Positions 53,437 through 62,767 are shown, counted from the first letter of the stretch. The stretch: 64,000 bases of DNA from Flavobacterium sp. HSC-61S13 (GCF_024171535.1 NZ_JALJZV010000005.1:186001-250000), one strand, 5' to 3'. The notes: a model not told the origin generated them from the sequence alone. Numbers and translations: made by a program.

Positions 53437-54529
53437 ATGATAAACACCGAACATGTAAAGAATATTATTGACCGGCTTGGTGCCTTAAGACGATATCTTT
53501 GACGTCGATCAGAAATTAATTGAAATAGCCAACGAAGAAGAGAAGACTTTTGCTCCTGATTTTTGGAATCACCCTAAGGAAGCGGAGATACTCGTAAAAA
53601 ATTTGCGTTCCAAAAAGAAATGGGTTGAAGGTTATCAGGCAGCTCAAAACAGCTTAGAGGAATTGCAGGTGCTTTTGGATTTTTATGCCTCAGGCGATGT
53701 CGATGAATCCGAGGTTACGGAACATTATCAAGAAACCATAGCCATCATAGAAGACCTCGAATTTAAAAACATGCTTTCAGATGAAGGTGACAGCCTTAGT
53801 GCAGTCATCCAAATCACCGCTGGTGCCGGTGGTACCGAAAGTTGTGACTGGGCTGCTATGTTGATGCGAATGTATATGATGTGGGCAGAAAAAAGCGGTT
53901 ATAAAATCAAAGAGCTCAACTTTCAAGAAGGTGAGGTTACGGGCGTTAAAACAGTGACTTTAGAGTTTGAAGGGGAATATGCCTTCGGTTACTTGAAAGG
54001 AGAGAATGGTGTACATCGATTAGTGCGTATCTCCCCTTTTGACAGCAATGCCAAAAGACATACTTCCTTTGCATCGGTCTATGTATATCCGCTAGCAGAC
54101 GATACGATTGAGATTGATATTAGTGCCTCGGACATATCGTGGGAAACCATGCGTTCTAGTGGAGCTGGAGGACAAAATGTGAACAAGGTCGAGACCGCTG
54201 TTCGATTGCGTCACCACCCTACTGGTATTATCATTGAAAATTCGGAAACCCGTTCTCAATTAGATAATAAAAATAAAGCCATGCAATTGCTGAAATCTCA
54301 ATTGTATGAAATCGAATTAAAGAAACGTCAAGCCAAACGAGACGAAATTGAAGCCAATAAGAAAAAAATCGAATGGGGCTCGCAAATTAGAAATTATGTC
54401 ATGCATCCTTACAAATTAGTAAAAGATGTTCGCACACAACACGAATCAACCGATATTGATGCTGTAATGAACGGCGAAATTGACAATTTCTTAAAAGCCT
54501 ACCTGATGATGATGGGGCAAAAAGATTAA
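53437..54529 (+). CDS. prfB: Peptide chain release factor 2 (programmed +1 frameshift)
   Basis: RF2 releases peptides at UGA and UAA codons. The gene has two parts. Codons 1-21 start at the ATG at 53437 ([15 protein letters not shown]) and end at CTT followed by an in-frame TGA (53500-53502). After a +1 shift at CTT-T-GAC the second frame continues ([14 protein letters not shown]) to 54529, giving a 363-residue protein. The release-factor core shows the [17 protein letters not shown] anticodon-like region (SPF tripeptide, UGA-specific) and the catalytic [12 protein letters not shown] (GGQ). The shift site keeps TAT CTT TGA C but lacks the purine-rich AGGGGG-type element. PrmC (43477) methylates this protein. 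Confidence 0.96.
53491..53503 (+). promoter_or_regulatory. prfB +1 programmed frameshift site
   Basis: CGA TAT CTT TGA C: slippery CTT at 53497-53499, stop TGA at 53500-53502, new frame starts with GAC at 53501. A low level of RF2 slows termination at TGA and allows the shift, so RF2 autoregulates. The preceding codons AGA CGA replace the AGG GGG of E. coli. Confidence 0.93.
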
Positions 54530-54533
54530 ATTC

Positions 54534-54569
54534 AAAAGCTACTTGTCGAATGACAAGTAGCTTTTTCTT
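54534..54569 (+). terminator. Terminator of prfB
   Basis: Stem AAAAGCTACTTGTC / GACAAGTAGCTTTT with loop GAAT and T's. Confidence 0.88.
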
Positions 54570-54647
54570 TTTAGTATACTGGTTTTAACATAATTATAAA
54601 ACTATTTCAAAAAACATTTAGTAAATTCATCTTCCAAAGATTTTAAG

Positions 54648-55571
54648 ATGAATTTTAATAGCTTCCCTTTATTCTCGAATATTTTTCAACATTCAAAAAT
54701 AAATCATGAATTTGTTGAGAGTCACTCCATTTGGAAAACAGAAACTTGTGAGATTTTTTTTACAGAAATTCACGAACCAATGTATCAGATACCCGTTGCC
54801 TTTTCCAATCCGGTCTTTTCCAATATCATCAACGGACAAAAGCTCATTGAAATCGATCCACAAAACTCTTTTCTCTTCAATAAAAATCAAACTTTATTAC
54901 TGCCAAAGAACAGCCATCTTAAAATCGATTTTCCCGAAGCCACTACAAAACAGCCCACACAGTGCACAAGCATATCGATTAACCCTGATTTTCTGATGAA
55001 AAGGGCAGAAATTTTAAATGAAAAAGCCCCCAAATTAAATAGCGAATGGAATCTCAATATTCAAGAATTATCTTTGCTTAACAGCAACAAAATCAATCAA
55101 ATTTTTCGTCGCATCACACGCGACTTACTCCATCCAAAAAAAATAATTACAGAAAATTGGGAGGAATCACAGCTCGACACGCTTTTGATCGCGATCATGC
55201 AACAACAAAACAGAGAACTTCCGAATCTCAAATCGCAAAAAACACCATCGATCATACAGTCTCTAGTTTCTTTTATCAGGGAAAATCCAGAAAAAACAGG
55301 CAATCTAGATCAATTATGTAATCAGGCATGTATGAGTCCTTCGACTTTATATCGTTATTTCAAAAGAGAATTGGGAATCAGTCCGATCGAATTTATCATC
55401 GAACAAAAAATATCTAAAGCAAAAAACATTTTGTCTTCATCCTTGATTCCCATCAAAGAGGTTAGTTACCTCAGTGGGTTCGAAGACAGCAATTACTTTA
55501 TTCGTTTATTTAAAAAACACGAAGGCATCACACCAAAACAATACCAACAATCACTTGTGAAGGAGTGTTAG
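54648..55571 (+). CDS. AraC family transcriptional regulator
   Basis: A 307-residue regulator with an N-terminal AraC_N-like ligand/dimer domain (about 20-185) and a C-terminal AraC double helix-turn-helix (about 205-305): DQLCNQACMSPSTLYRYFKREL (first HTH), ELGISPIEFIIEQKISKAKNIL, and EVSYLSGFEDSNYFIRLFKKHEG (second HTH), ending PKQYQQS. It converges on the DUF779-aldehyde dehydrogenase pair (4-bp overlap of stops with the DUF779 gene), so it is a candidate activator of aldehyde metabolism; this is inferred from position only. Confidence 0.92.
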   Translation: MNFNSFPLFSNIFQHSKINHEFVESHSIWKTETCEIFFTEIHEPMYQIPVAFSNPVFSNIINGQKLIEIDPQNSFLFNKNQTLLLPKNSHLKIDFPEATTKQPTQCTSISINPDFLMKRAEILNEKAPKLNSEWNLNIQELSLLNSNKINQIFRRITRDLLHPKKIITENWEESQLDTLLIAIMQQQNRELPNLKSQKTPSIIQSLVSFIRENPEKTGNLDQLCNQACMSPSTLYRYFKRELGISPIEFIIEQKISKAKNILSSSLIPIKEVSYLSGFEDSNYFIRLFKKHEGITPKQYQQSLVKEC

Positions 55572-55945
55572 CTTTCTATTGCAATGAGTGGTTCCAACTG
55601 AGTTTCTTCTTCAGGGGTATAGATGCGGTATACTATCTTAAACGTCTTTCCCAACGGTACTTCTAAAGAAAAACCACCTGTCCCATAGCCTTCCACGACA
55701 TCGAGTGTATAATGGGCATGCTTCCAATATTCAAACAGATCCTTATCCATCCAAAATTCAACACCGCCAACATGTCCGACACAGACATCGCCAAGTCGTT
55801 TGAGAATTCCATCTTTATGCAAACACAAAGGTTGGGTTCCTTCACAGCATCCACCGGCTTGATAAAACATCAAATCACCGTGCAAACCCTGTAATTCTTT
55901 AATTAATTCCATTGCGGCATCAGTCGCTTCAATTCGTTTTATCAT
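55568..55945 (-). CDS. DUF779 domain-containing protein
   Basis: A 125-residue protein of the DUF779 family. These small proteins are encoded next to aldehyde dehydrogenases of the ExaC/acetaldehyde type and may help them; the function is unproven. It has a cysteine-rich motif QAGGCCEGTQPLC (about 31-43) that could bind metal, and conserved HYTLDVVEGYGTGGFSLE (about 77-94). It follows the aldehyde dehydrogenase on the same strand, with a hairpin between them. Its 3' end overlaps the convergent AraC gene by 4 bp. Confidence 0.92.
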   Translation of the reverse strand: MIKRIEATDAAMELIKELQGLHGDLMFYQAGGCCEGTQPLCLHKDGILKRLGDVCVGHVGGVEFWMDKDLFEYWKHAHYTLDVVEGYGTGGFSLEVPLGKTFKIVYRIYTPEEETQLEPLIAIES

Positions 55946-55960
55946 CGTGTCATTGGATTA

Positions 55961-55992
55961 AAAAAAGAGCTGCCTAAAAAATTAAGCAGCTC
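55961..55992 (-). terminator. Hairpin between aldehyde dehydrogenase and DUF779 genes
   Basis: GAGCTGC (55967-55973) / GCAGCTC (55986-55992) with a partly paired inner CTAA/TTAA and a minus-strand T6. As it lies between co-oriented genes it may lower expression of the downstream DUF779 gene. Confidence 0.6.
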
Positions 55993-56003
55993 CACAATCA
56001 ACA

Positions 56004-57503
56004 TTAAAAAAGTCCTTGTTTGTTTTTATCGTAGGATATCAACATATTTTTTACTTGGCGGTAGTGATTCAACATCATTTTGTGGTTCTCACGACCGAAT
56101 CCAGATTGTTTATATCCTCCAAAAGGAGCACCTGCTGGATAGGAGTGATATTGGTTAATCCACACTCTACCTGCTTGTATCGCTCTAGGAACTTGATAGA
56201 TCTCATGTGCGTCACGAGTCCACACACCAGCTCCAAGTCCATAGATGGTATCGTTGGCAATCTCAATAGCCTCTTCCGTGGTTTTAAAAGTCGTTACAGC
56301 CAATACGGGTCCGAAAATTTCCTCTTGGAAAATTCTCATCTTATTATGTCCTTTAAAGATGGTTGGCTTGATATAATACCCGCCATCCAATCCCGGAATG
56401 GAATTGGCTTCTCCTCCGGTTAAGAGTTCCGCGCCTTCTTCTTTCCCCAATTTGATATAAGCCAATATTTTTTCGTACTGTACTTTAGAAGCCTGAGCCC
56501 CCATCATGGTAGTACTATCTAACGGATTACCAAATTTAATAGCTTCGGTACGTTCAATGACCTTTGCTATAAACTTATCATAAATCGATTCGTGCACCAA
56601 TAATCGCGAAGGACAGGTACAAACTTCCCCTTGATTAAAAGCAAATAATACTGCTCCTTCAACGGCTTTGTCAAAAAATGCATCATCGTGATCGGCTACA
56701 GATGGGAAAAAGATATTTGGAGATTTTCCTCCCAATTCCAAAGTAACAGGAATCACATTCTCAGAAGCATATTGCATAATCATTCTTCCCGTAGCGGTAG
56801 AACCCGTAAAAGCAGCTTTGGAAACCTTCGGATGCGCCACTAAATGACGTCCCATCTCTGCTCCAAAACCATTGATTACGTTTAATACTCCAGGAGGCAA
56901 TAACGATCCGATCAATTCCATAACAATTAGAATAGAGATTGGCGTGCTCTCGGCAGGTTTTAATACGATTGTATTACCTGCGGCTAAGGCCGGAGCTAAC
57001 TTCCAAAATGCCATCAATAAAGGAAAGTTCCAAGGAATAATCTGCGCGATAACACCTAAAGGTTCTTCCAGTGCAATGGAAACCGTATTTTCATCCAGCT
57101 CTGTAATTGAACTTTCTTCCGAACGGATCACAGAGGCAAAATACCTTAAGTGATCAATCGCCAAAGGCACATCGGCACCCATAGTTTCTCGTATTGCTTT
57201 TCCATTATCTATAGTCTCTACTGCGGCTAAATACTCCAGGTTATCTTCCATAACCTTGGCTATTTGATGCAAAAGTGCGCTACGATCTTTTGAAGATACT
57301 TTACTCCAAGTTTTAAATGCTTTATCAGCAGCTTCAACTGCTTTATCTATATCTTCCTTACCGGAATGAGCCGCTTGAGAAAATACCTTCCCATCAACAG
57401 GCGAAATGACATCAAAGTATTTACCACTAACAGGAGCAACGAAAGCTCCATTGATATAATTGTCGTATTTCGCTTTAAAATGGGGTTTTTGAATAGTACT
57501 CAT
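56004..57503 (-). CDS. NAD(P)-dependent aldehyde dehydrogenase (ExaC/AldB type)
   Basis: It oxidises aldehydes such as acetaldehyde to acids. I set the start at the ATG at 57503 (MSTIQKPHFKAKYDNYI), the usual ExaC-type start; product 499 residues. Catalytic residues are visible: ELGGKSPNIFF (general base Glu, about 257) and NQGEVCTCPSR (nucleophile Cys, about 291), plus cofactor-loop IPWNFPLLMAFWKLAPALAAG and FTGSTATG. Together with DUF779 and an AraC regulator it forms the typical aldehyde/alcohol catabolic module. It is the first gene of its unit. Confidence 0.95.
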   Translation of the reverse strand: MSTIQKPHFKAKYDNYINGAFVAPVSGKYFDVISPVDGKVFSQAAHSGKEDIDKAVEAADKAFKTWSKVSSKDRSALLHQIAKVMEDNLEYLAAVETIDNGKAIRETMGADVPLAIDHLRYFASVIRSEESSITELDENTVSIALEEPLGVIAQIIPWNFPLLMAFWKLAPALAAGNTIVLKPAESTPISILIVMELIGSLLPPGVLNVINGFGAEMGRHLVAHPKVSKAAFTGSTATGRMIMQYASENVIPVTLELGGKSPNIFFPSVADHDDAFFDKAVEGAVLFAFNQGEVCTCPSRLLVHESIYDKFIAKVIERTEAIKFGNPLDSTTMMGAQASKVQYEKILAYIKLGKEEGAELLTGGEANSIPGLDGGYYIKPTIFKGHNKMRIFQEEIFGPVLAVTTFKTTEEAIEIANDTIYGLGAGVWTRDAHEIYQVPRAIQAGRVWINQYHSYPAGAPFGGYKQSGFGRENHKMMLNHYRQVKNMLISYDKNKQGLF

Positions 57504-57575
57504 AGGGGATAAATTTTTTAGTTCTATCCCAAATCTAATCATTCAAAAATCAAACGAATAGCATTATTCATTCAA

Positions 57576-57612
57576 AAAAAAAAAACAACTCCGAAAGAAG
57601 TTGTTTTTTTTA
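57576..57612 (-). terminator. Terminator of DUF47-PiT unit
   Basis: Stem AAACAACT / AGTTGTTT with an 8-nt loop; a minus-strand T-run of 11 (plus-strand A's). Lies 6 bp from the phosphate transporter stop. Confidence 0.7.
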
Positions 57613-57617
57613 TATTG

Positions 57618-58697
57618 TTATAGGAAGATTGTCAATACATAATAAACCCCCATAGCTATTAAAGCCGAAACGGGTATGGTTAAAACCCAAGCCCAAAGAA
57701 GACTGATGGTTATCCCCCATCGAACCGCTGAGATTCGTTTGGTGATTCCTACACCGATAATCGAACCTGTAATCGTATGTGTTGTTGAAACTGGTATTCC
57801 CAAATGCTCGGTAACATACAAGGTAATTGCACCTGCGGTTTCCGCAGCTACCCCTTCTAAAGGTGTCACTTTAGTAATTTTAGTTCCCATGGTTTTTACA
57901 ATTTTCCAACCTCCTGAAAGTGTTCCCAAAGCAATTACAACAAAGGAAGCCAAAGGTACCCAATACCAATCATCTACGAAATGAGAAAATCGATCTGCAC
58001 TTTCTAAACTCGTATAGGCTACATCTTGAATATTCATGTGGTAACAAATAACAGCAGCACCAATAATACCCATTACTTTCTGAGCATCATTACCACCATG
58101 TCCCAAACTGAACAAGGCAGAAGAAACCAATTGCAATTTCTTAAACCATTTTTCAGCTCTATGCGGATTGGCTCGCTTACAGATATGCATAATCAAAACC
58201 GTAATAAAATAGGCAACGATCATACCTATAAAAGGAGCACCGAATATAAACAGAAAAGTAGGTATTACTTTTACATAGTTAATTACATCGATTTCTTGTC
58301 CATCAAAAATGGCCGAAAAAGCACCAGCATGGGCTAAAGCAGCACCAATAAATCCACCGAGTAAAGTATGCGATGACGAAGATGGAATTCCCATTTTCCA
58401 GGTCAATAAATTCCAAATAATTGCAGCAACAAGTCCAGCCAATATGACTTCTAAAGTAATAAAGTGCTCGTTGACCGATTTGGCAATCGTATTTCCAATT
58501 TTAAATTCCCCAATAAGATATTTGGAAATAAAATAGGCCACAAAGTTAAAGGCTGCGGCCCAAAGTACCGCTTGAAAAGGTGTTAAAACCTTCGTTGCAA
58601 CAATAGTTGCTATGGAATTGGCTGCGTCGTGAAATCCGTTGATATAATCAAATACCAAAGCCAATCCTATAATAATAATCAATATAGTAAAATCCAT
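57618..58697 (-). CDS. Inorganic phosphate transporter, PiT family
   Basis: A low-affinity phosphate/cation symporter of the inner membrane. The 359-residue protein has about ten helices and both PiT signature repeats: NGFHDAANSIATIVATK (about 20-36) and LGHGGNDAQKVMGIIGAA (about 195-212), plus SSSSHTLLGGFIGAALAHAG and GIPVSTTHTITGSIIGVG, which line the substrate path. It is preceded 15 bp upstream by a DUF47 (PhoU-like) gene; the pair is a typical Pit-PhoU-like unit. Confidence 0.95.
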   Translation of the reverse strand: MDFTILIIIIGLALVFDYINGFHDAANSIATIVATKVLTPFQAVLWAAAFNFVAYFISKYLIGEFKIGNTIAKSVNEHFITLEVILAGLVAAIIWNLLTWKMGIPSSSSHTLLGGFIGAALAHAGAFSAIFDGQEIDVINYVKVIPTFLFIFGAPFIGMIVAYFITVLIMHICKRANPHRAEKWFKKLQLVSSALFSLGHGGNDAQKVMGIIGAAVICYHMNIQDVAYTSLESADRFSHFVDDWYWVPLASFVVIALGTLSGGWKIVKTMGTKITKVTPLEGVAAETAGAITLYVTEHLGIPVSTTHTITGSIIGVGITKRISAVRWGITISLLWAWVLTIPVSALIAMGVYYVLTIFL

Positions 58698-58712
58698 GAA
58701 GCCTTGGTTTGA

Positions 58713-59363
58713 TTAAGAGTATTTCACAGTAATGGTTTCCAAAACTTTGGCTACCTGCTTACATTTATCCGAAGCCGCTTCTAAGGCCGATAAAACCTCT
58801 TTGTATTTAATGATGTTTTTGGCATCTGTTTCATTTTCGAATAGATCTGCGACCGCTTTATCAAAAATTTTGTCCGCTTTTGCTTCCAATTTATTGATCA
58901 CACGACAACACTCTGAAATGGTATCCAGATTTTTCATGCCTTTTAACTCGTAAATAGCAATACCGATTTGCTTACAAGTTTCGACATTGACTTCAGTCAA
59001 CTTACGAATGGATTTGGTGATTTTATCCACTTGATACAAACGCATACGACTTGCAGCATCATTCATGAAATCTGCGACATCATCAATAGCAGTGATCAGG
59101 GAATGAATATCCTCGCGATCAAATGGAGTGATAAAATTCTTACTTAATTCAATTCGGATGTTTTGAACGATATTTTCAATATCGTTTTCTATGGTCTCTA
59201 CTGTCTTAAAATATTCTTCCCTTTCTTTACTTGGCAAATTGATCGCCTCATGGAGGGTTTCTGATAATAGGATTAACTTATTCGTGGCTTGTTCAAACAA
59301 GGGATAAAACTTTTTATCCTTCGGAACTAAAAATTGAAAAATTGAATTGAGTGTCATATTCAT
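58713..59363 (-). CDS. DUF47 family protein (PhoU-like regulator of PiT)
   Basis: A 216-residue cytoplasmic all-helical protein related to PhoU and probably acting on the PiT transporter encoded next to it. Family stretches are FFxxFE-like KKFYPLFEQATNKLILLSE near the N-terminus, ITPFDREDIHSLITAIDDVADFMNDAASRMRLYQ (the metal-binding E/DxxD pattern, about 84-117) and the last helix EVLSALEAASDKCKQVAKVLE. An exact -7 box lies at 59376-59383. Confidence 0.93.
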   Translation of the reverse strand: MNMTLNSIFQFLVPKDKKFYPLFEQATNKLILLSETLHEAINLPSKEREEYFKTVETIENDIENIVQNIRIELSKNFITPFDREDIHSLITAIDDVADFMNDAASRMRLYQVDKITKSIRKLTEVNVETCKQIGIAIYELKGMKNLDTISECCRVINKLEAKADKIFDKAVADLFENETDAKNIIKYKEVLSALEAASDKCKQVAKVLETITVKYS

Positions 59364-59375
59364 CTATTAGGCGCG

Positions 59376-59383
59376 CAAAAGTA
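59376..59383 (-). promoter_or_regulatory. -7 box for DUF47-PiT unit
   Basis: The minus strand reads TACTTTTG (TAnnTTTG), 13 bp before the DUF47 start codon. This leaves a very short leader. Confidence 0.5.
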
Positions 59384-59545
59384 AGGATAAAAAACACACC
59401 TAATGTTTCCTTAAGATTAACTTTTCAAAATATTTCTGTTATCTCTGCAATTATAAGCTGAATGGATACTCTTTTAATTATAAAGGTTTTTGTATTTTAG
59501 CACTCAAGAATTAGAAACTAACAATCAAAAAAAGGCCTATATAAT

Positions 59546-61174
59546 ATGGATATTAACTTCAATAAAAATGAAGACCACAACAAGTTACTTTTATCTGATT
59601 TAAAACGTCAGTATGCCAAAGTAAAACTAGGTGGTGGTGAGAAGAGAATTGAAAAACTGCATCAACAGGGAAAATTAACAGCAAGAGAACGAATAGATTA
59701 CCTTCTAGATATCGATGCTAAGGCTATTGAGATCGGAGCATTCGTAGGAGATGGAATGTATGAAGAGCACGGTGGATGTCCTTCTGGTGGTGTGGTAGTT
59801 AAAATCGGTTATATACAAGGGAAACAATGTATCGTTGTTGCCAACGATGCCACTGTAAAAGCAGGAGCTTGGTTTCCAATTACAGCAAAAAAGAATTTGC
59901 GTGCGCAAGAAATTGCCATGGAAAATCGCTTACCTATCATCTATTTAGTAGATAGCGCCGGAGTTTATCTACCCTTACAAGATGAAATTTTCCCAGATAA
60001 GGAACATTTTGGTAGGATTTTCAGAAATAATGCCCTAATGAGCAGTATGGGAATCACTCAAATTGCAGCAGTGATGGGAAGTTGTGTTGCAGGAGGAGCC
60101 TATTTACCGATTATGAGTGATGAAGCCTTAATCGTAGATAAAACCGGAAGTATTTTCCTTGCGGGAAGTTACTTGGTTAAAGCGGCGATCGGTGAAAATA
60201 TCGATAACGAAACCTTAGGTGGAGCAACTACACATTGCGAAATTTCTGGTGTTACCGATTATAAATCCAAAGATGATAAAGATGCTTTGGATACCATTAA
60301 AAACATTATCGGAAAAATTGGCGACTATACTAAAGCGGGATATAATCGCGTAAAATCAGTAAAACCAGCTTTAGATCCGAACGACATCTATGGAATCTTA
60401 CCAAAAGCAAGAACGGAACAATACGATATGATGGAGATCATCAAACGTTTGGTTGACGAATCTGATTTTGAAGAGTATAAAGCCGGTTATGGGCAAAGCA
60501 TCATCACGGGTTATGCCCGAATCGACGGTTGGGCCGTAGGTATTGTAGCGAATCAAAGAAAAGTGGTTAAAACCAAAAAAGGTGAAATGCAATTTGGAGG
60601 AGTAATTTATTCCGACAGCGCAGACAAAGCAACGCGTTTTATCGCCAATTGCAATCAAAAGAAAATACCTCTAGTATTCGTGCAAGACGTTACTGGATTT
60701 ATGGTAGGCTCTAAATCGGAGCACGGTGGAATCATAAAAGATGGAGCTAAAATGGTGAATGCTGTTAGTAATTCCGTTGTTCCGAAATTCACTGTTATCG
60801 TGGGTAACTCTTATGGAGCAGGTAACTATGCGATGTGTGGAAAAGCTTATGATCCAAGGTTAATCTTTGCCTGGCCAAGTGCTGAATTAGCGGTGATGGG
60901 AGGTTCACAAGCAGCCAAAGTGCTCTTGCAAATCGAAGCCTCTTCTCTAAAAGCTAAAGGTGAAGAAATTACTGCAGAAAAAGAAACGGAAATGTTTAAT
61001 AAGATTAAAGCGCGATACGACAAACAAGTATCTCCATACTACGCAGCTTCAAGATTATGGACCGATGCGATTATCGATCCGCTTGATACGCGTACTTGGA
61101 TTTCAATGGGTATCGAAGCGGCAGATCACGCTCCTATTGAAAGACAATTCAACTTAGGCGTTATACAAGTCTGA
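59546..61174 (+). CDS. Acyl-CoA carboxylase beta subunit (carboxyltransferase)
   Basis: The carboxyltransferase subunit of a biotin-dependent acyl-CoA carboxylase, of the methylcrotonyl-CoA/propionyl-CoA group. The 542-residue protein has the N-domain with KLTARERIDYLLD, GTSCVAGG-like MGSCVAGGAYLPIMSDEALIV (about 187-205) and AGSYLVKAAIGE, and the C-domain with FVQDVTGFMVGSKSEHGG and VGNSYGAGNYAMCGKAYDPRLIF (about 420-440). MCC-beta features suggest leucine breakdown, but no biotin carboxylase gene is nearby to confirm this. It is monocistronic. Confidence 0.93.
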   Translation: MDINFNKNEDHNKLLLSDLKRQYAKVKLGGGEKRIEKLHQQGKLTARERIDYLLDIDAKAIEIGAFVGDGMYEEHGGCPSGGVVVKIGYIQGKQCIVVANDATVKAGAWFPITAKKNLRAQEIAMENRLPIIYLVDSAGVYLPLQDEIFPDKEHFGRIFRNNALMSSMGITQIAAVMGSCVAGGAYLPIMSDEALIVDKTGSIFLAGSYLVKAAIGENIDNETLGGATTHCEISGVTDYKSKDDKDALDTIKNIIGKIGDYTKAGYNRVKSVKPALDPNDIYGILPKARTEQYDMMEIIKRLVDESDFEEYKAGYGQSIITGYARIDGWAVGIVANQRKVVKTKKGEMQFGGVIYSDSADKATRFIANCNQKKIPLVFVQDVTGFMVGSKSEHGGIIKDGAKMVNAVSNSVVPKFTVIVGNSYGAGNYAMCGKAYDPRLIFAWPSAELAVMGGSQAAKVLLQIEASSLKAKGEEITAEKETEMFNKIKARYDKQVSPYYAASRLWTDAIIDPLDTRTWISMGIEAADHAPIERQFNLGVIQV

Positions 61175-61600
61175 TTTAAAAAATCTCGTAATGAAATAAG
61201 TGTATAGAGATTGACAGCAACAATTTCAAATCCTTAAAGCAGTAATAAATTTCGATTTATTACTGCTTTTTTCTTATATATACTTGCCGAAGATCTTCTA
61301 AAAGCCAATAAAATAACGGTTAGCGCGTTAGTTCTTTGACAATACTAAATTTTTAATTTATGTTACTAAAAAAACAGTCAATATCTTTTTTATCTCATCT
61401 AAAGTAGAATATTTTTTACCCAGATAAACCCACTGTGCATCTACAAACAAGTCAGCAAACTCCTAGCTAAAACAAAAACCAAACACTAATTAAGTACAAA
61501 TAACACACCTAACAAAAGACATAAACAGATTTTAATAAACAAAAATTGAGTATTTAACAAAATTTTCATATATTTAACATACTAACAAAACAATAATATT
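61175..61600. other. Non-coding region after the carboxylase gene
   Basis: This 426-bp AT-rich gap holds the terminator at 61236-61272 and a near-consensus -7 region just before the next gene. I see no gene, tRNA or repeat in the remaining sequence. Confidence 0.6.
61236..61274 (+). terminator. Terminator of acyl-CoA carboxylase gene
   Basis: Stem AAAGCAGTAATAAAT / ATTTATTACTGCTTT with loop TTCG and T-run. Confidence 0.88.
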
Positions 61601-62011
61601 ATGAAAAAAATTATCGCAATGAGCCTAATGGCTCTGATTTCAATGACTATGTTAGCAGGAAACATAGAAAAAGGTAAAGAACCGATTAACAGTACCGTCA
61701 AAGTAAACGAAGTAAGCGACAACCAAATCGTCAAAAAGAAGTGCTATAAGCATCGAGTTTTGCGACAACTAATATTCCCAACTGGAGCTAGTCAGCCTAT
61801 GGTACAGATTCATGAGGAATATGGACGTTACACCGAACAGGAAGCTATCGCGAGACAAAATGACCTACGTATGCAATACTTTGACCATACTGACGGATAT
61901 GGCAACCAACATATTTACCTAACTGGATATAGTACTGTCCATGTCTCTATGTGCATAAACAAAGTCCTGGACCCCAATATAGATAAAGATATAACTATAG
62001 CTAGACCTTAA
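61601..62011 (+). CDS. Small secreted protein of unknown function
   Basis: A 136-residue exported protein with a signal peptide (cleavage near LAGN, about 19-20) and a mature part of about 115 residues. It has two cysteines (KKCYKHRV and SMCINKV) that could form a disulfide, and a central aromatic/charged region (EEYGRYTEQEAIARQNDL). I recognise no family. It has its own upstream region and ends before a strong hairpin at 62102, so it is a separate unit. Surface or periplasmic placement is inferred from the signal peptide. Confidence 0.6.
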   Translation: MKKIIAMSLMALISMTMLAGNIEKGKEPINSTVKVNEVSDNQIVKKKCYKHRVLRQLIFPTGASQPMVQIHEEYGRYTEQEAIARQNDLRMQYFDHTDGYGNQHIYLTGYSTVHVSMCINKVLDPNIDKDITIARP

Positions 62012-62101
62012 TTCTAGTTAACGTAGCAACTATCCAATACTACCTAGTCGATAAAAGACTCTAATTAAGCCAGGTATTAAAACGCCAATTTGTATTTAAT
62101 A

Positions 62102-62137
62102 AAAATGACTTAGATAATTTAATCTAAGTCATTTTTT
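62102..62137 (+). terminator. Terminator of the small secreted protein gene
   Basis: Stem AAAATGACTTAGAT / ATCTAAGTCATTTT with a 6-nt loop and T6. Confidence 0.82.
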
Positions 62138-62180
62138 ATTTGAGCTATCAACCATCTTGAATAAAACCAACCATAGGCGT

Positions 62181-62215
62181 AAAAAAAAAGAACGGAAATT
62201 TGAAATCCGTTCCTT
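62181..62215 (-). terminator. Terminator of serC-serA-DUF937 unit
   Basis: Stem GAACGGA (62190-62196) / TCCGTTC (62206-62212) with a minus-strand T-run (plus-strand A 62181-62189), downstream of the DUF937 gene. Confidence 0.7.
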
Positions 62216-62269
62216 TTATATAATTTTGCACTAAAAGACTTTTAATACCATAATGTAAATACTTCTCGA

Positions 62270-62767
62270 CTAAAACAGCCCTTTTAAAGCAGACATCGCA
62301 TCATCTAACCCTACTTTACCATCTTTGTTTTGATCCAATCCCATACCACCTAAAGCATCCATGATACCCCCTGCAGAACCGGAACCTCCAGAAAAAGCAC
62401 CCAACAAATCCGTTATAGAGAAATTGGAATCTTTTAATTTAGAAACCAACATCGCCAAGGCCTGTGGCACTACAGAGCTTGCAAAATTATTGGCAACTCC
62501 AGAGTCTATTCCTAACTTGCCCGAAAGAGTTCCCACTAAATTAGACACTATAGAAGTCACCGCTCCATTAGAAGCAATGTCCCCAGAACCCTGAAACAGG
62601 TCCGTCAGTTGACTAATATTCCCATTGCTCACCGAATCCTTTAGACCCGATATGATTGATGAACCTGTTGCTTGCGCAACTGATGATGTCAACTCGGAAG
62701 ATATTCCTTGTGCACCAGCTTCCTTTGAACTTACTTGCTCAATGATTTGTTGAATTTGTTCTAACAT
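62270..62767 (-). CDS. DUF937-like protein with a C-terminal EF-hand
   Basis: A 165-residue cytoplasmic protein rich in Ser/Gly/Ala. Residues 10-130 form a helical DUF937-type region (LTDLFQGSG, IVSNLVGTLSGKLGI, FASSVVPQALAMLVSKL). The C-terminus carries a canonical EF-hand loop, DQNKDGKVGLDD (about 147-158), so it may bind calcium. It lies 38 bp downstream of the SerA homologue, as in other Flavobacteria. The function is unknown; DUF937 proteins are often stress-induced. Confidence 0.83.
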   Translation of the reverse strand: MLEQIQQIIEQVSSKEAGAQGISSELTSSVAQATGSSIISGLKDSVSNGNISQLTDLFQGSGDIASNGAVTSIVSNLVGTLSGKLGIDSGVANNFASSVVPQALAMLVSKLKDSNFSITDLLGAFSGGSGSAGGIMDALGGMGLDQNKDGKVGLDDAMSALKGLF

